Assembly (NCBI GenBank): GCA_963576565.1
Contig: OY755045.1
Coordinates: 4,417,477 to 4,481,476 of the forward strand
DNA from: Aspidapion aeneum
Lineage: Eukaryota; Arthropoda; Insecta; Coleoptera; Brentidae
Length of the DNA: 64,000 nt
Direction of reading: 5' to 3'
Both the position numbers and the translations under genes were made by a program. Below the pieces are notes generated by a model that saw only the letters and a program-made list of their open reading frames with translations, was not told where the DNA came from and ran no database searches. Numbering within the stretch: the first letter of the stretch is position 1; every line of letters starts with the position of its first letter. Shown one piece after another: positions 33,491 through 43,950 of this stretch.

Positions 33491-34175
33491 GTAGTTCTTA
33501 AATCAATATGAAAGAATTTGCATTTAAAACAAACCTCTCTCTTATTAGCCATAAACTTTAGTTTGTTGTACACACTACCCTCGATCGATTTTTTCTACAA
33601 ACTGTCGAGAGAAAGATCGTCGCGCTAGGGGAAACAATCGGTGTCATAAATTTCCTCCCAATACTTTACTGGGGCGCATAGACGACAGGTATTGGCGGTG
33701 GATGTGGCTATAACCGCCATATTTTATGCATGTGCAATTGTTCTTATCTGAATGGACCGAACCGAACAGTAATACGTTCAAATAAATGCTATAATAATAA
33801 TAACAAATGCTTTTATTGTCATATACGAAAAAAAATACATACTACTATCTACACTGAGAAAAAACTGGGTTTTACACGGCAAAGGTCAGGATTCGCACTG
33901 CATACTAGTTTCCTAGTAGGAAGCGCTCTCTTCGACCATCCAGGCCTGACAAACTTAAAAAAAATCAATAATAATTCCTTAAAATTAATATACAACACAG
34001 CAAACAATAATTTTGTTACAACTTTGTTAGTATTTTAGAATTTAACAAAGCTAACAAAACAATAATAACAATACAAGTTCGAATTTTGTATGACGGGTAT
34101 ACTTGTCACCCAATCCAAATCTGACACGCATTTCAGACACTCCAGACCCCTTCTGTTTTTTTTTGTGAAATACTA
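33491..34175. other. No gene recognised
   Basis: A 102-codon frame at 33730-34038 has low-complexity composition and no domain; I treat it as chance. Confidence 0.4.
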
Positions 34176-34348
34176 CAAGGGCTCACCCACGGGGGTGGGG
34201 GAGGGCTTTGAGGCCCGGGCTCCTGCCAATTCTAAGATTTGTTTAGATATTTTCCACATATTTTATGAATAAAATCAAAAATTAATATAAAATAGAACAT
34301 CATGGGGTTTCGACCACCCCCCCAGACAAATTCCTGGGTGCGCTACTG
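34176..34348 (-). mobile_element. hAT-type MITE (CAGTRGCGCACCCAG group)
   Basis: The right end CTGGGTGCGCTACTG is inverted relative to the group's start; the left end CAAGGGCTCACCCAC is diverged. AATACTA flanks both sides. The core GATATTTTCCACATATTTTA is as in 40984-41184, opposite strand. Confidence 0.82.
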
Positions 34349-35074
34349 AATACTATCTTGATGGACAAGCTAAATGACCCAAACGTGATGAATAGACAAA
34401 TATACATCGAATACTGGAAAATGAATGCATGTTTTATTAAGCTCTCTATTTTTCGCGAAATCATCTCTTTTTCTGGAAAATTTTCCGATTCATTTGTTAT
34501 CACATTAGATTAATGGGTTTTTTTTTCGATTTTTAGAAAAAATAAAAGAAATTTATCTGATTTCATAGATCCAGGTTTGACCAAAAGTAGGGAGTTAGGT
34601 TTTTGAGAATTTTACATACGAATTTATTTAAAAAAAATTGAAGACGTGCGGAGTTTTCGACTTTACATGTTTCCTGTACATTTTACAGAAAAAAGTTTTA
34701 AACAAAAGCTGAAGACAATTTTTTTTCCTACAAAAGCGATTTTATAAATTTTTTTGTCAGACTAATGATTTTTGAGTTACGAGGCTAAATATTTCGCCGC
34801 TATATTGGATTTGCATCAATTTTTTTTATGGCCTTTAACTTAGAAACTGCTTATTTTTGGGAAAATCTGTAATAATATAAAATGAAGACTAATTAATAGC
34901 CTATAAAATGATATACCACTGACTGGTCTGGGTCGTACCCTTGCTGAGATACGAACCCTGAAGTATTAGCAGTACACCCGATTCCTATGTATTTCCATAG
35001 TATATGCAAAAATTAACCGAAATTTAGCTGGGACCGACCCCCCCCCCTGGGTGCGCCCATGCTTCTAGGTTCTA
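34349..35074. other. AT-rich, nothing recognised
   Basis: The CCCCCCCCTGGGTGCGCCCATG text near 35039-35061 may be an isolated MITE end. No ORF supported. Confidence 0.45.
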
Positions 35075-35075
35075 T

Positions 35076-35214
35076 CAATGAGAATATGAACCCTATAAAG
35101 TGGCAACTGGCGAGCTTTGCAACATTGAGGGACGCGTACTTGACGAATTTATTTCAGCGCCTCAATGTTGCAAAGCTCGCCGGTTGCCACTCTATATGGG
35201 TCATATACTCATTG
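35076..35214. mobile_element. 139-bp hairpin with CAATGAG ends
   Basis: Arms of about 56 bp (35075-35130 and 35160-35215) pair with few mismatches; the inner TGGCAACTGGCGAGC / GCTCGCCGGTTGCCA has one G-T. The 29-nt loop includes ACGCGTACTTGACG. Ends CAATGAGAATATG / CATATACTCATTG resemble the micro-palindromes at 3697, 46270, 47469 and 54413. Flanking GTTCTAT and ATTTTAT agree at 5 of 7 bases. Confidence 0.75.
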
Positions 35215-35215
35215 A

Positions 35216-35660
35216 TTTTATTGAGTTTTCAAAAAACTTTTAAGAAAAAATGTTAAAAGACCTTTGTAAGAGAAAATAAAACGGCCTTTTAAACGGTCTA
35301 TATATCACAAAGTGATGTGAAAGCTATTACTGGCACTCCAGGGGCGTCCGCACACTGAGGTATTTTTTTAAGGTATCACTCGACCCACTTTTAGTCCACA
35401 GTACATTGATCTATTTTTTAAGTCATGAGTAACAAGCTGAATTTTTGTACAGGGACTTTTTAATTGACCGCGCTCAAAAATAAAAAATGTTCCGTAAAAA
35501 TTAAAAAAACCTAGTTTGAACCAAACCAAAAAAATAGGGAACCTTACCTCTATTGCTTTAACTTTTTTCTCTGTGGAAATTCTTGAAAATGATATTCCTC
35601 ACAGAGTGCGCGGGCGAAGAAATCTTTCGAGCTTCAGACTGACTAAACCAAGCATGACAT
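35216..35660. other. Unassigned
   Basis: Contains partial MITE text (AAGTCATGAGTAACAAGC near 35423; GTACAGGGACTTTTTAA near 35446, like 56696). No gene. Confidence 0.4.
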
Positions 35661-36520
35661 TTTGGGGACAGCAGTTGTTTTCGGAACAGGTCTGTGCCCG
35701 GAACAAGTCGGAACAGGTATGAATTTCCGGAACAAGTTGTTCCGCCGGAGCAGAAGTGACAAGGAAACTTCGAGAGAGCCAGAACATAACAGAAACAACT
35801 TGCTCCCTGCTTTTACGCCTGTTTCGAGTCTACACTTCAGCTAGCTGCATCTTTCTCAGGCTCGCTACGTAACCTTTATGAGACACACACTGGGTGTATC
35901 TTCGTCCTTTTCTAAATTATTGTTTTGAAAAACGACAGAGATACACTTATAGTGCGCACTGGGGCAACTCGTAGAAATTGCTGATAGATAGACAACACGC
36001 ATGGTGTTAGGGTTGGCGGGCTGCGGTGTGACGCACGGCAGATTATCTTTAACAGTGGCGTTTCTTGCCGGGTTTTCTTTCGTTCAAAGCAAGGAAGTAG
36101 GAAACAATAAAAATATTTGAAATTGAATATAAAAAACCTTTAATCCAATAAAATTTACGTGAAATAAGGAAAACAGCAAAAAGTGAAGCGTTTTATAAAA
36201 ATTGCATTTCTTTTTCTATTTAAAAAAATAAAATTGTTATAAGCGACAACCAGATATAGCGGTTAACACCCTGTACCTCATTTATATACCTTGTAACACC
36301 AATAACAGAGCACACGCATAGTTAGATTTCATGCAGCACATCTGTTCCTGCAGTGCAGGAACAAATTGTTCCTTTTATAAAATGCGGAACAGTTGTAATT
36401 TATTTCCCTTGAAAAGTCCGGAACAGTTTGGAGCAGGAGCAGATGTTTCGGAACAGGTCATAATAAAAATCGGAACAGGTCAGACCTGTTCCGGCAAATT
36501 TACTGCTCCGGCCATCCCTA
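35660..36520. repeat. Element with GGAACAGGT/CCTGTTCC subterminal motifs
   Basis: GGAACAGGT, GGAACAAGT and GGAACAAGTTGTTCC occur several times at 35680-35740. GGAACA/TGTTCC motifs recur at 36340-36500, ending CCGGCCATCCCT. The pattern is that of a hAT-like MITE with motif-rich ends; the left terminus and target duplication are unclear. Confidence 0.55.
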
Positions 36521-37329
36521 CAATGTTATTATTTATCAAATAGCGTGGATCGGGGCAAAAGCCCGCACTTAAGGTTTCATTCCCCACCACTTCTATAATA
36601 ATGGGACTTTTTGACCAAATTTACTATATCTAGTTAACATAGGGATTCACCTAAATATTTGCTCGGCTGTTTTTGAAAGAAGCTAAAAATAAAGGAGTTT
36701 TGGGCAAAACAGCTAACACGTGCACTTTCGGACTTTTGCCCCATGGTATGGGGTAAGAGTCCTTTTAGTGCGGGGCAAGAGTCCGAACGTTTGGGTTCTA
36801 AATTTGAATATGTATTTCGAAAAAAATAATCCTTAGATATGCATAAAATATAGAACCTAACATAAAATAAGAAAAACCGTATGTAACTAATGTTCTTAAA
36901 AGAATATTCTATAAACTTAAGGCTAAAAAAATGGAATAATAAACAAATTTTCGAAACCTAATCTTTTTAAACCTGTCTGTGTTGTGTGTCAAAATTTCCA
37001 ACTTCATAATCGGTGCAGTTTTCATGCAACCATTGAGTGCATTTACTGTATTGTATCCAATCTTCTGGATCGAAATTTTATGAAAGTTTTAATATAAAAA
37101 CTCTCGTCTTTTTTGTGGCGAAATGGTCTAATAATCTAGCCTGTTACTTTTTTACATGGAACATTCAAATTCTAGAAGCTTAACTTTATTCCATTGTGCG
37201 CTATTTTCCGTGTGCGCTTTTTTGATATGTGCTTTTATCCACGTGCGCTTTTGACGTGTGCGCTCTTTTTCTATGAGGATCTTTCATGTGTGCTTTTGTC
37301 ATATGAGCTTTTTTTCTGTGCCCTAATTT

Positions 37330-37830
37330 ACAGTCACCGGTTGACCATGCCCCCCTCCCTCAAAATTTGACTCTAGATCCGCCCTTGCAGCCATTTGAGA
37401 CTCATTACTGAAACGATGAGGAATATTGTTTGCGACAGCGTACTGATAGGTTAGATGTCTGAATGACTTCTTGGACGGACCGAACCGAATGAACCTTTTG
37501 TTCATTTCCTGGCAGTGTCGCGCCAATTCGGTTTCCTGTTAAGCAGTAAAAGTCCCTTTACATCTACCCAATATTTTAGCCCCAAAGTTTTTTCTTAAGC
37601 GCTTATGAAGTGACGACTTATCTATACCGTTGTTTGATGGAGAGGACAAACAACGTCTATACCATGACTCCTGACAATGCTTCGAATCGACTCTCACCTA
37701 ACTTGTCTCTTTTTTGCGTCATCTAAAATTTCTTCAGAAACAGGCTTTCTGTCGATTTTGCGTTTGTAGCTCAGAGTAATTACTCTAAGGTTTGTAGATT
37801 CTGAAAGAGAGAAAAATCTAACAATTTTAA
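37330..37830 (-). pseudogene. Tigger/pogo-type transposase DNA-binding fragments
   Basis: 37820-37690 reads LSYKRKIDRKPVSEEILDDA then KKRQV, like the psq HTH start (YKRKTDR...) of Tigger transposases. 37540-37340 reads ELARHCQEMNKRFIRFG, SFRHLTYQYAVANNIPHRFS, NESQMA, like the CENP-B HTH region. The two are in order on the minus strand but separated by non-coding DNA (possibly an intron), and the DDE domain is missing. Confidence 0.72.
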
Positions 37831-38250
37831 AGAAGGAACTTAAATGCAGACAAAAAAATTGGGGTAAAAGTCCGCAGATTGGGGTAAAAATCCGCAACTG
37901 CGGACTTTTACCCCAGACTTTCAAAGCGAAACATTTTAATTTTCTGTTCTATTAAAATACGGCATGGTGTATGCATTGGCGTAGCTAGCCTTGCTTTTCA
38001 GGGGGGGCCGTGGCCCCGGTCTATCTTGAACAAAAAGCAAACATAGGTTTTAAAGAGTCGTGCAAAGTATGCAATGAATAAAAAAAAAATACGCGCATTA
38101 GATGTTCTAATATTTTAATATAACAAATTTAATAATACATTTACCAACTTATTTATATGTATACACAGGAAGTATGTAATTCAGCAATTCTACAAAGAAA
38201 GTTTTCTACGTCGCTGACTGAAAGCGTCTACCACACTGTCTAAGTCGACC

Positions 38251-38483
38251 TCAACATCTTTTTCTATGAATCATAGTTGTTCTAAGCCAATTAAAAACTC
38301 TCCTCATGGCAGAGAAAGACCTCTCGCAAGTTGCACTTGAAATTGGAAGAATACTCGCAACTTTAAAAAGTTGGTAGAGGTTTGGATAGGTGTTTTCTGC
38401 TATATGTTGTTTGATAGAATCATGACCAACAGTTTGATTTAACCGAAAAATACAATTCTTTAAAACGGTCATTTCTGCTCTTA
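38251..38483 (-). pseudogene. hAT transposase C-terminal dimerisation domain
   Basis: It reads TYPNLYQLFKVASILPISSA, then TCERSFSAMRRVFNWLRTTM, the hallmark of the hAT C-terminal dimerisation domain (ZMYM1-like). Upstream residues EMTVLKNCIFRLNQTVGHD are broken by the MITE at 38484. The catalytic core is absent. Confidence 0.9.
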
Positions 38484-39069
38484 TGGATCGTTCATACTCG
38501 TCTTTTGTCTAGTCTTTTGTCTTGGTTTAGTCATATGTCCTGTCATAAGAAAGTTAAAACCACTGTTTCTTATGGGAGTGTTCATACAATGCTTTTGCTT
38601 TTGTTTTTGATTAGTCTTTGTCTTAAGAGTTGCCAACTTTCAATCCTTAGGACAACGACTAAGACGAGTGACAGACATCAGCTGATATTTGTTGTTTTTT
38701 TTACAGGGCGTCCGAAGAGCGCAAGCGCGCGGCCGAAATTTTGAATTTACCGCCATTAATCATGTTTTTAACAGAAAATCTCAACATAACCTCAAAATTT
38801 TATTTGTCTTTATTTTCTTTTTCGCTTTTGTTCTTTCGTGTCTGTGTTTCGTGCACAAATTAGGTTAAATAAGATTGTTTTGTGTAGAAAATGACTTTTG
38901 AAAAGGGGCCTTTTTATTGAAATTGAATTTTTTTTTCAGTGGGTTATGACTAAGACTAATCAAAAACAAAAGACGAGTATGAACAGCCGATTTTGTTTAA
39001 GACAGCTAAGACTAATCAAAGGACAAAGACTAATCAAAAACAAAAGACTAAGACGAGTATGAACAATAC
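38484..39069 (-). mobile_element. Harbinger-type MITE (GTTCATACTCGTC ends), copy 1
   Basis: Ends TGGATCGTTCATACTCGTC and GACGAGTATGAACAATAC with TTA on both sides (38481-38483, 39070-39072). Subterminal TTTTGTCTTAGTC-like repeats. Other copies: 48139-48736 and 63752-end. The open frame of about 79 codons shared by the copies reflects sequence identity, not a known protein. Confidence 0.88.
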
Positions 39070-39169
39070 TTAAACTAACACCACGACTGTCACTGAAGCA
39101 CTGTTGCCAACCTTAGAATCGACTGTGCGGACTTTTACTCGATGCGGACGTTTGCCCCGATCTACGCTA

Positions 39170-40310
39170 CATTTAAGCAGTGGTTTCTTATTTTTTATTA
39201 AAAAAATTCTTTAAGAGTGGCGTAATACTCAGATAAAATTTTGTTTGAATACAGTATAAGTATATACTGAATGAATATACAACAATATTGGCAACAATCT
39301 TGGTTATTTTTAGCAATTTTAAAATTTAATATCGCGCCTATCTATACCTATCCTTTGTTCAATTATTGTGAAATTTGTTTGAAAATGTTTTCAAATGTTC
39401 ACAAAACTTCCTTTTAAATTTGTATTTTAAATATGCACCTTCTTTCGTTTGAGTACTTTTTAGAGACCTCAGATGACGTTGACAGCTATTTTGGATCATG
39501 CTTATAAGATAAACCCAAGTAAGTAAGTTTTTGATTTTGGCTAAAAAAAAATTGTTTTTTTGGTACCATCACTAAAAGTTGTATTTTATATTGTCTCTGC
39601 AAGAAATGGGCGCAAAATTCATCTAGGAGAGTCGACAGCGATGACTAGGTCGCTGTAATTCTTTATAAATTTTGTAAATACTAAATTTAATTGTTATAAA
39701 TGTATTTTTTATTTCAAATTTTTATTTTTTAAATAAGTATTTTAAACTTGGTAAATAAAAACTAATAAAAAATAAAACTTGCCTTACAAAAATAATGATT
39801 CTAAATTACACAACCGCCCCGCCCGTCTTGCCACACATAGGTATTCCATTTTACCCCGTATGCGGGGAATCTTAATGATGTCGTATTTTCAAAAAATCTT
39901 AGGTTTGGTTCGGTTCCGCATTTCTTTGTAAAACTACTAAACACTAGTCGTGGCGCATCAGTGATGCATTTTTCCTCAAAAGTATTAACTTGGTATACCA
40001 CAACTGTTTTTTTTTTCGTAGAATGTAGTTAAGTGCAGGTTTTTTAAAAACTCATTCATCGTTCTTGCACACTGTCAATGTTATAGAAACAATCTCTATT
40101 TTCTTTTTAGAAGAGTTCGCGCGTTTTGTTGTTCAATGTTCAAAGCTTATATACAAGCTTTGAGATTCATTGCTAGTATTTTGTTTACACCTAATTAAAA
40201 AAATAAATAAAAGAAAATTCGGTTAACACAAGGTGTAACGTAGTAATTACCACTAAGCGGGGATTTAAGGGGGGGGGCGTGGTAATTACCCCCCCACCCC
40301 ATTGAAAAAA
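39170..40310. other. No gene recognised
   Basis: AT-rich. GGTTTGGTTCGGTTCCGC near 39903 echoes the TTCGG motif inside MITEs. G- and C-runs lie at 40269-40301. Confidence 0.4.
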
Positions 40311-40314
40311 ATAT

Positions 40315-40680
40315 GCACTTTTTGTTGTTAAATAAAGTGTCTATCTGTCTGGCCCGCGATATCATCTAAACCGCTAAACCGATTTTCATGAAATTTATAG
40401 GTAAAGTAGTGTACAATACTGTAAAGAGCTGGTTCCATTTTGGTTAACATCCATTAATGTAACGATAGTTTTTTGACAGTTTGAAAATTAAAACAATGCT
40501 AACTTTTCAACGGAGCATCGCATCAATATGCGGTTTTCGTGAAATAGTAGAACACAGTTTTCTCAATAATTTGTCTGTTCTGAGATATTTACAAAAAACT
40601 TTTCAAGGCTAATATAGCATAGAGTTGGAGTCTGCTATAGGGCCAGGAAGGTATTAGAGCCGTCATGGATCCATTTATTT
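40315..40680 (+). repeat. Dispersed TGTCTGTC repeat copy
   Basis: AACCGCTAAACCGATTTTCA, GTAAAGTAGTGTACAATACT, CGGAGCATCGCATC and AGGAAGGTATTAGAGCC appear in the same order as 32829-33307. The microsatellite part is nearly lost. Confidence 0.85.
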
Positions 40681-40983
40681 TAAACTAGCATTACCATGGC
40701 GAATGAATTATTCAATTAGCATAGCTTCTTTCTATTTTGACGTCGCTGCTCAGCTACACAATCCTAAAAGGCTCTCATCTTAACCTTTAGTTACTTAGCT
40801 TTCCATTTTCTCTAGTTTCTATTTTCAAGAAAGCATATAGAGTGCGACATTTTCCACGGTTCATTCTTTAAAAAATACATCTACCTCATTTTTGTTCCAT
40901 CAATTCCAATAGCCTGCACCTAAAGAGAGCACCATGCCACCTCTAAACTCTAAGATTTAGGACAAAACATTATGAAATAATTG

Positions 40984-41184
40984 CAGTGGCGCACCCAGAA
41001 ATATGTCTTGGGGGGGGGGGGGGAGGAGGGGCAAGACCTCTGGGTAGTGCCCGAGGCTTCATGATGTGGTATTTTATACTATTTTATCTTTTAATTCATG
41101 AAATATGTGGAAAATATCAAAACAAACCTTCTGTTTGGGGAGGGGGGGGGGGGTCCCGAGCTCCCCTTCCTGGGTGCGCCAATG
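40984..41184 (+). mobile_element. hAT-type MITE, most complete copy of group
   Basis: CAGTGGCGCACCCAG start and CTGGGTGCGCCAATG end around two G-runs and a core with CATGATGTGGTATTTTATAC. Flanking AATAATTG and AAAATTGT are an imperfect duplication. Confidence 0.88.
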
Positions 41185-41470
41185 AAAATTGTAAATTTAA
41201 CTTTTGAAACTACAATCAAATATTTTCTGGGTGCGCTATTCGGACCCACTCAAAATTTTGGGTAGAAAATGCAGTTTATGCATTAGTTTTTAGAAGACCT
41301 AAATATTACAAGCTTTATGTCAATGAGGGGGAGAATGCCCGGGCCCATGTGCCTTCCTCTAGATCCGCTACTGTCCATTTGAAAAAAAAATTAACATATT
41401 TTAGAAGGTCTTCTTGCAAAAATTTAACTTCTTAGACCTACATATATGGTACCTACTTAAAATAATTTTG

Positions 41471-41701
41471 TAGGGGAACCCGGCGCATAACGGGCATCGC
41501 CTTTTTTGGCTGTTCTGACCTTGATGACATCATAAGTGCCTAATTAAGAATTTTTTTATTGTTACAACATACATTATTATTATTTTTTAATTTTAGATAA
41601 TGGATAACATGTTACAATTGATTTGAATTGAATTGAAGTAAGTTTTAGTTTTTAAAAAAATATTCTTTCTTAATATGCCCGTTATACCCCGGGTTCCCCT
41701 A
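41471..41701. mobile_element. MITE with TAGGGGAACCCGG ends
   Basis: TAGGGGAACCCGGCGCATAA on the left; the inverted TAGGGGAACCCGGGGTATAA on the right, with ACGGGCAT inside both. About 230 bp, no ORF. TA may be the target duplication. Confidence 0.85.
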
Positions 41702-42097
41702 CCTATGTTACGTTGTAGAGGTAGGTAGGTACAATAGGTAGCAAGATATGGGTGTATAAAACAAAACTAAAAATTTATGGGTTAAAAGTAGTTTGGTACC
41801 CTTCTATTATATCAAAAAGGAGAGTGTGGCACAAAGTGCCCCTTTTATTTTGAAACTTAAAACGCACGACTGTTGTAGTTTTGGCTCCTATTTATTTGAG
41901 CCTCGATTTGAGCACATTTTACGTAATGAAGAGTCGGGTGTAATAAAACAGTAAAACAAACGATATACATAAGAATATGTCGAGTGCATTACAAAAAATA
42001 AAAATTAAATTAATAAGTACTATAAAAACCAAGATATAGAATTCTCTGAGCAATTTATAAATCTATGTTTTTATTAAGAAGTCTATTAAATACCTCA
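41702..42097. other. AT-rich, nothing recognised
   Basis: No ORF, RNA gene or repeat seen. Confidence 0.45.
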
Positions 42098-42187
42098 TCC
42101 AAGGAATAGGGTCACTGCATCCTGGAAGCCTGGCGTAAGAAGACCCTACCAAGGAATAGGGTCACTGCATCCTGGAAGCCTGGCGTC
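42098..42187 (+). repeat. Tandem duplication of a 50-bp segment
   Basis: CCAAGGAATAGGGTCACTGC followed by ATCCTGGAAGCCTGGCGT occurs at 42099 and again at 42149. The reversed TGATGCAGTGACCCTACCA occurs near 45142, suggesting both derive from a dispersed repeat. Confidence 0.85.
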
Positions 42188-42779
42188 TCCATGGGTAGCG
42201 ACAAGCCCACGTGACCTGCCTCGGAATTTCCATGGGCGACTCCTCAACTTACCTCGGAATAATTAGAGTACCTACACGCAATTTCTATACAATATTGTAA
42301 ATTAACCTCGGAATTTTTAGAGTACCTACAATTTTTGTAGAAGTTTGTAAAGCGATCTCAGAATTTTTAGAGTACCTACAGTATGTAAAATATTTAAAAA
42401 AAAATTAAAGACCATACTTATATTTTAAGTTTTTGACCAACTTTTTATTTTTATAATATAAATTAATACAAAAAATACTACAACAATTTATTGCATACAC
42501 TTTTACTTTTAGATATAATAGTAGTTATAGTACTTAACTACAATCATAAAAAATATCATTTCTGTGGGGTTACCCTAAATTTTGCCTCTTTTGTAAATTT
42601 CTTATAGCTTCTAAAGTCATTTCTGTGGTTCTGCCGTGCTTCCAATCAGGTAGACTTTGTGCAAAAACATGATTTTTTGAAAAATATTCAAAAACTTTTA
42701 TTTTTACATCGATCAGTAAGTCTTTATTTGTTTTTAAAATAACATACAGTGTCTTTAAATTATAACATTTAACGGCATT

Positions 42780-43076
42780 GTTAGAGATACATTACCTAAA
42801 TATTAAATCAAGTAAAACAAACTTCAAAACTATCGAGACTTCGAGCCTTAAGGTAAACCTGGACGATCACTCTAAAGTAGGAATGTTTAGGAAGCCAGAA
42901 TAGTTTTTAGTGGTACCTAGTCTTAATTCTACACTTTTGTTATTTTAATTTGATGTCCCATGTTAGTACCATGTACGTCTAGAGTACGTACATTTTACGT
43001 TTAATTGGATGTACCATATACGTACCTAGTACGAGTTTTTACATACATAGTACGTACTTGTGCTGTCTGGGTAGAG
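42780..43076. repeat. Distant relative of the 7416-8096 element
   Basis: Shares ATTAAATCAAG and the following AAACTTC with 7695-7720. Ends in TACGTAC-rich DNA and TGCTGTCTGGG, the inverse of CCCAGACAGCA. Several GTACGTAC motifs at 42970-43060. Confidence 0.45.
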
Positions 43077-43114
43077 AGTGTGAAACCTAACCGAAACATA
43101 TTTTCTATTATTCT

Positions 43115-43240
43115 ATTATTCTAACCTTTCTCAATTGATAGCAAACATGTGATTTGAAGACAGTGTTTTGGTGGAAAAAGGTCAGAGATTGTCTGTACCG
43201 GTTAGAAAACGTTTGCGATCAATTGAGAAAGGTTAGGAAA
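43115..43240. repeat. Short inverted repeat
   Basis: AACCTTTCTCAATTGATAGC (43122) and the inverse GATCAATTGAGAAAGGTTAG (about 43216) are separated by about 75 bp, with GTTTTGGTGG in the loop. Confidence 0.6.
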
Positions 43241-43429
43241 ACACCGATTGGTGGCAAATTTTTGTTTCAAAGAAATTTCCGTTCGAATAAACCGTATTTG
43301 ACAATTTTCCGTTCGAGGGAAATGTTTTCGAACAAAGTTCCGCGACCCGTCGTGTTGCTACCCAAAAATACCTAGAGATGCTACAAAAAAAATTTTTAGA
43401 CCTTCAATTTTTGGATTGTTGAATTTTTT

Positions 43430-43640
43430 TTACCGTCCTAGCCTGTGCAATAATGGCTGGAAAAGGTATTGCTTTCAAAGAAAAAAATGTTTTTGAGATG
43501 ACGCCGAAAATGTGTTTATTTTGGTGTATTTTGACTTATCTTCGCAATATCGTCGTGACGTCTGTGTGTGTGCGTGTATGTGTTTGCGTGTATGTGCGTT
43601 AGGTCTGTGTGTGTGCCTCAGTGTCTATAGTAAAGCCTTT
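43430..43640 (+). repeat. Diverged start of dispersed TGTCTGTC repeat
   Basis: AATGGCTGGAAAAGGTATTG, GACGCCGAAAATGTG, TTCGCAATATCGTCGTGACG and a GTGTGTGCG run match the left half of 32829-33307; the rest is missing. Confidence 0.8.
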
Positions 43641-43675
43641 TTTTGCAATCATTACAGTATAGCTACTTTCGATTT

Positions 43676-43950
43676 TGGACTTTTTGTTTTTCAATCTTTT
43701 GTTTTTCGATCTTTTGTATTTTCGACCTTTTGTACTTTCGACCTTTTGTACTTTCGACCTTTTCTATTTTCGATCTTTTATTGTACTTTCGACCTTGTGT
43801 ATTTTTGACCTTTTGAAGTTTTGGCCTTCTGTTTTTCAACCTTTTGTACTTTCGACCTTTTGTATTTTCGGCCTTTTGTAGTTTCGACCTTATGTTTTCG
43901 ACCTTTTGTACTTTCGACCTTTCGTGTCTTTGACATTTTGTTCTTTCGAC
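43676..43950 (+). repeat. Degenerate 18-21 bp tandem repeat
   Basis: About 13 units of TTTCGACCTTTTGTAC or variants with CTTTTGTATTTTCGACC. Long open frames (FDLLYFRPFV...) are artefacts of the period. Confidence 0.93.

Larger units (their letters stand above)
37975..39110 (-). mobile_element. hAT remnant with transposase C-terminus
   Basis: The left end CATTGGCGTAGCTAGCC has the CAGTGGCGTAGC look of hAT ends. The minus-strand text 38470-38251 encodes the dimerisation domain. The other end was not identified; the coding text appears to resume beyond the nested MITE, at 39070-39110. Confidence 0.65.
36543..39167 (-). mobile_element. pogo/Tigger-like element, broken
   Basis: Ends GCGTGGATCGGGGCAAA and (inverted) GCGTAGATCGGGGCAAA, with TA at 36541-36542 and 39168-39169. 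Internal GGGGTAAAAGTCCGCA repeats echo the ends. Pogo-type DNA-binding fragments lie at 37330-37830 (minus). A hAT remnant (37975-39110) carrying a Harbinger-type MITE (38484-39069) is nested inside. Confidence 0.8.

Noticed and set aside
37485..37506. Another micro-palindrome (AATGAAC...GTTCATT)
   Set aside because: Lacks flanking direct repeats and lies within transposase-like coding text, so it is likely coincidence.
38505..38744. Conserved 79-84 codon frame also at 48461-48715 and 63755-63988
   Set aside because: The three sites are copies of one Harbinger-type MITE; frame conservation follows from DNA identity and the predicted protein matches nothing I know.
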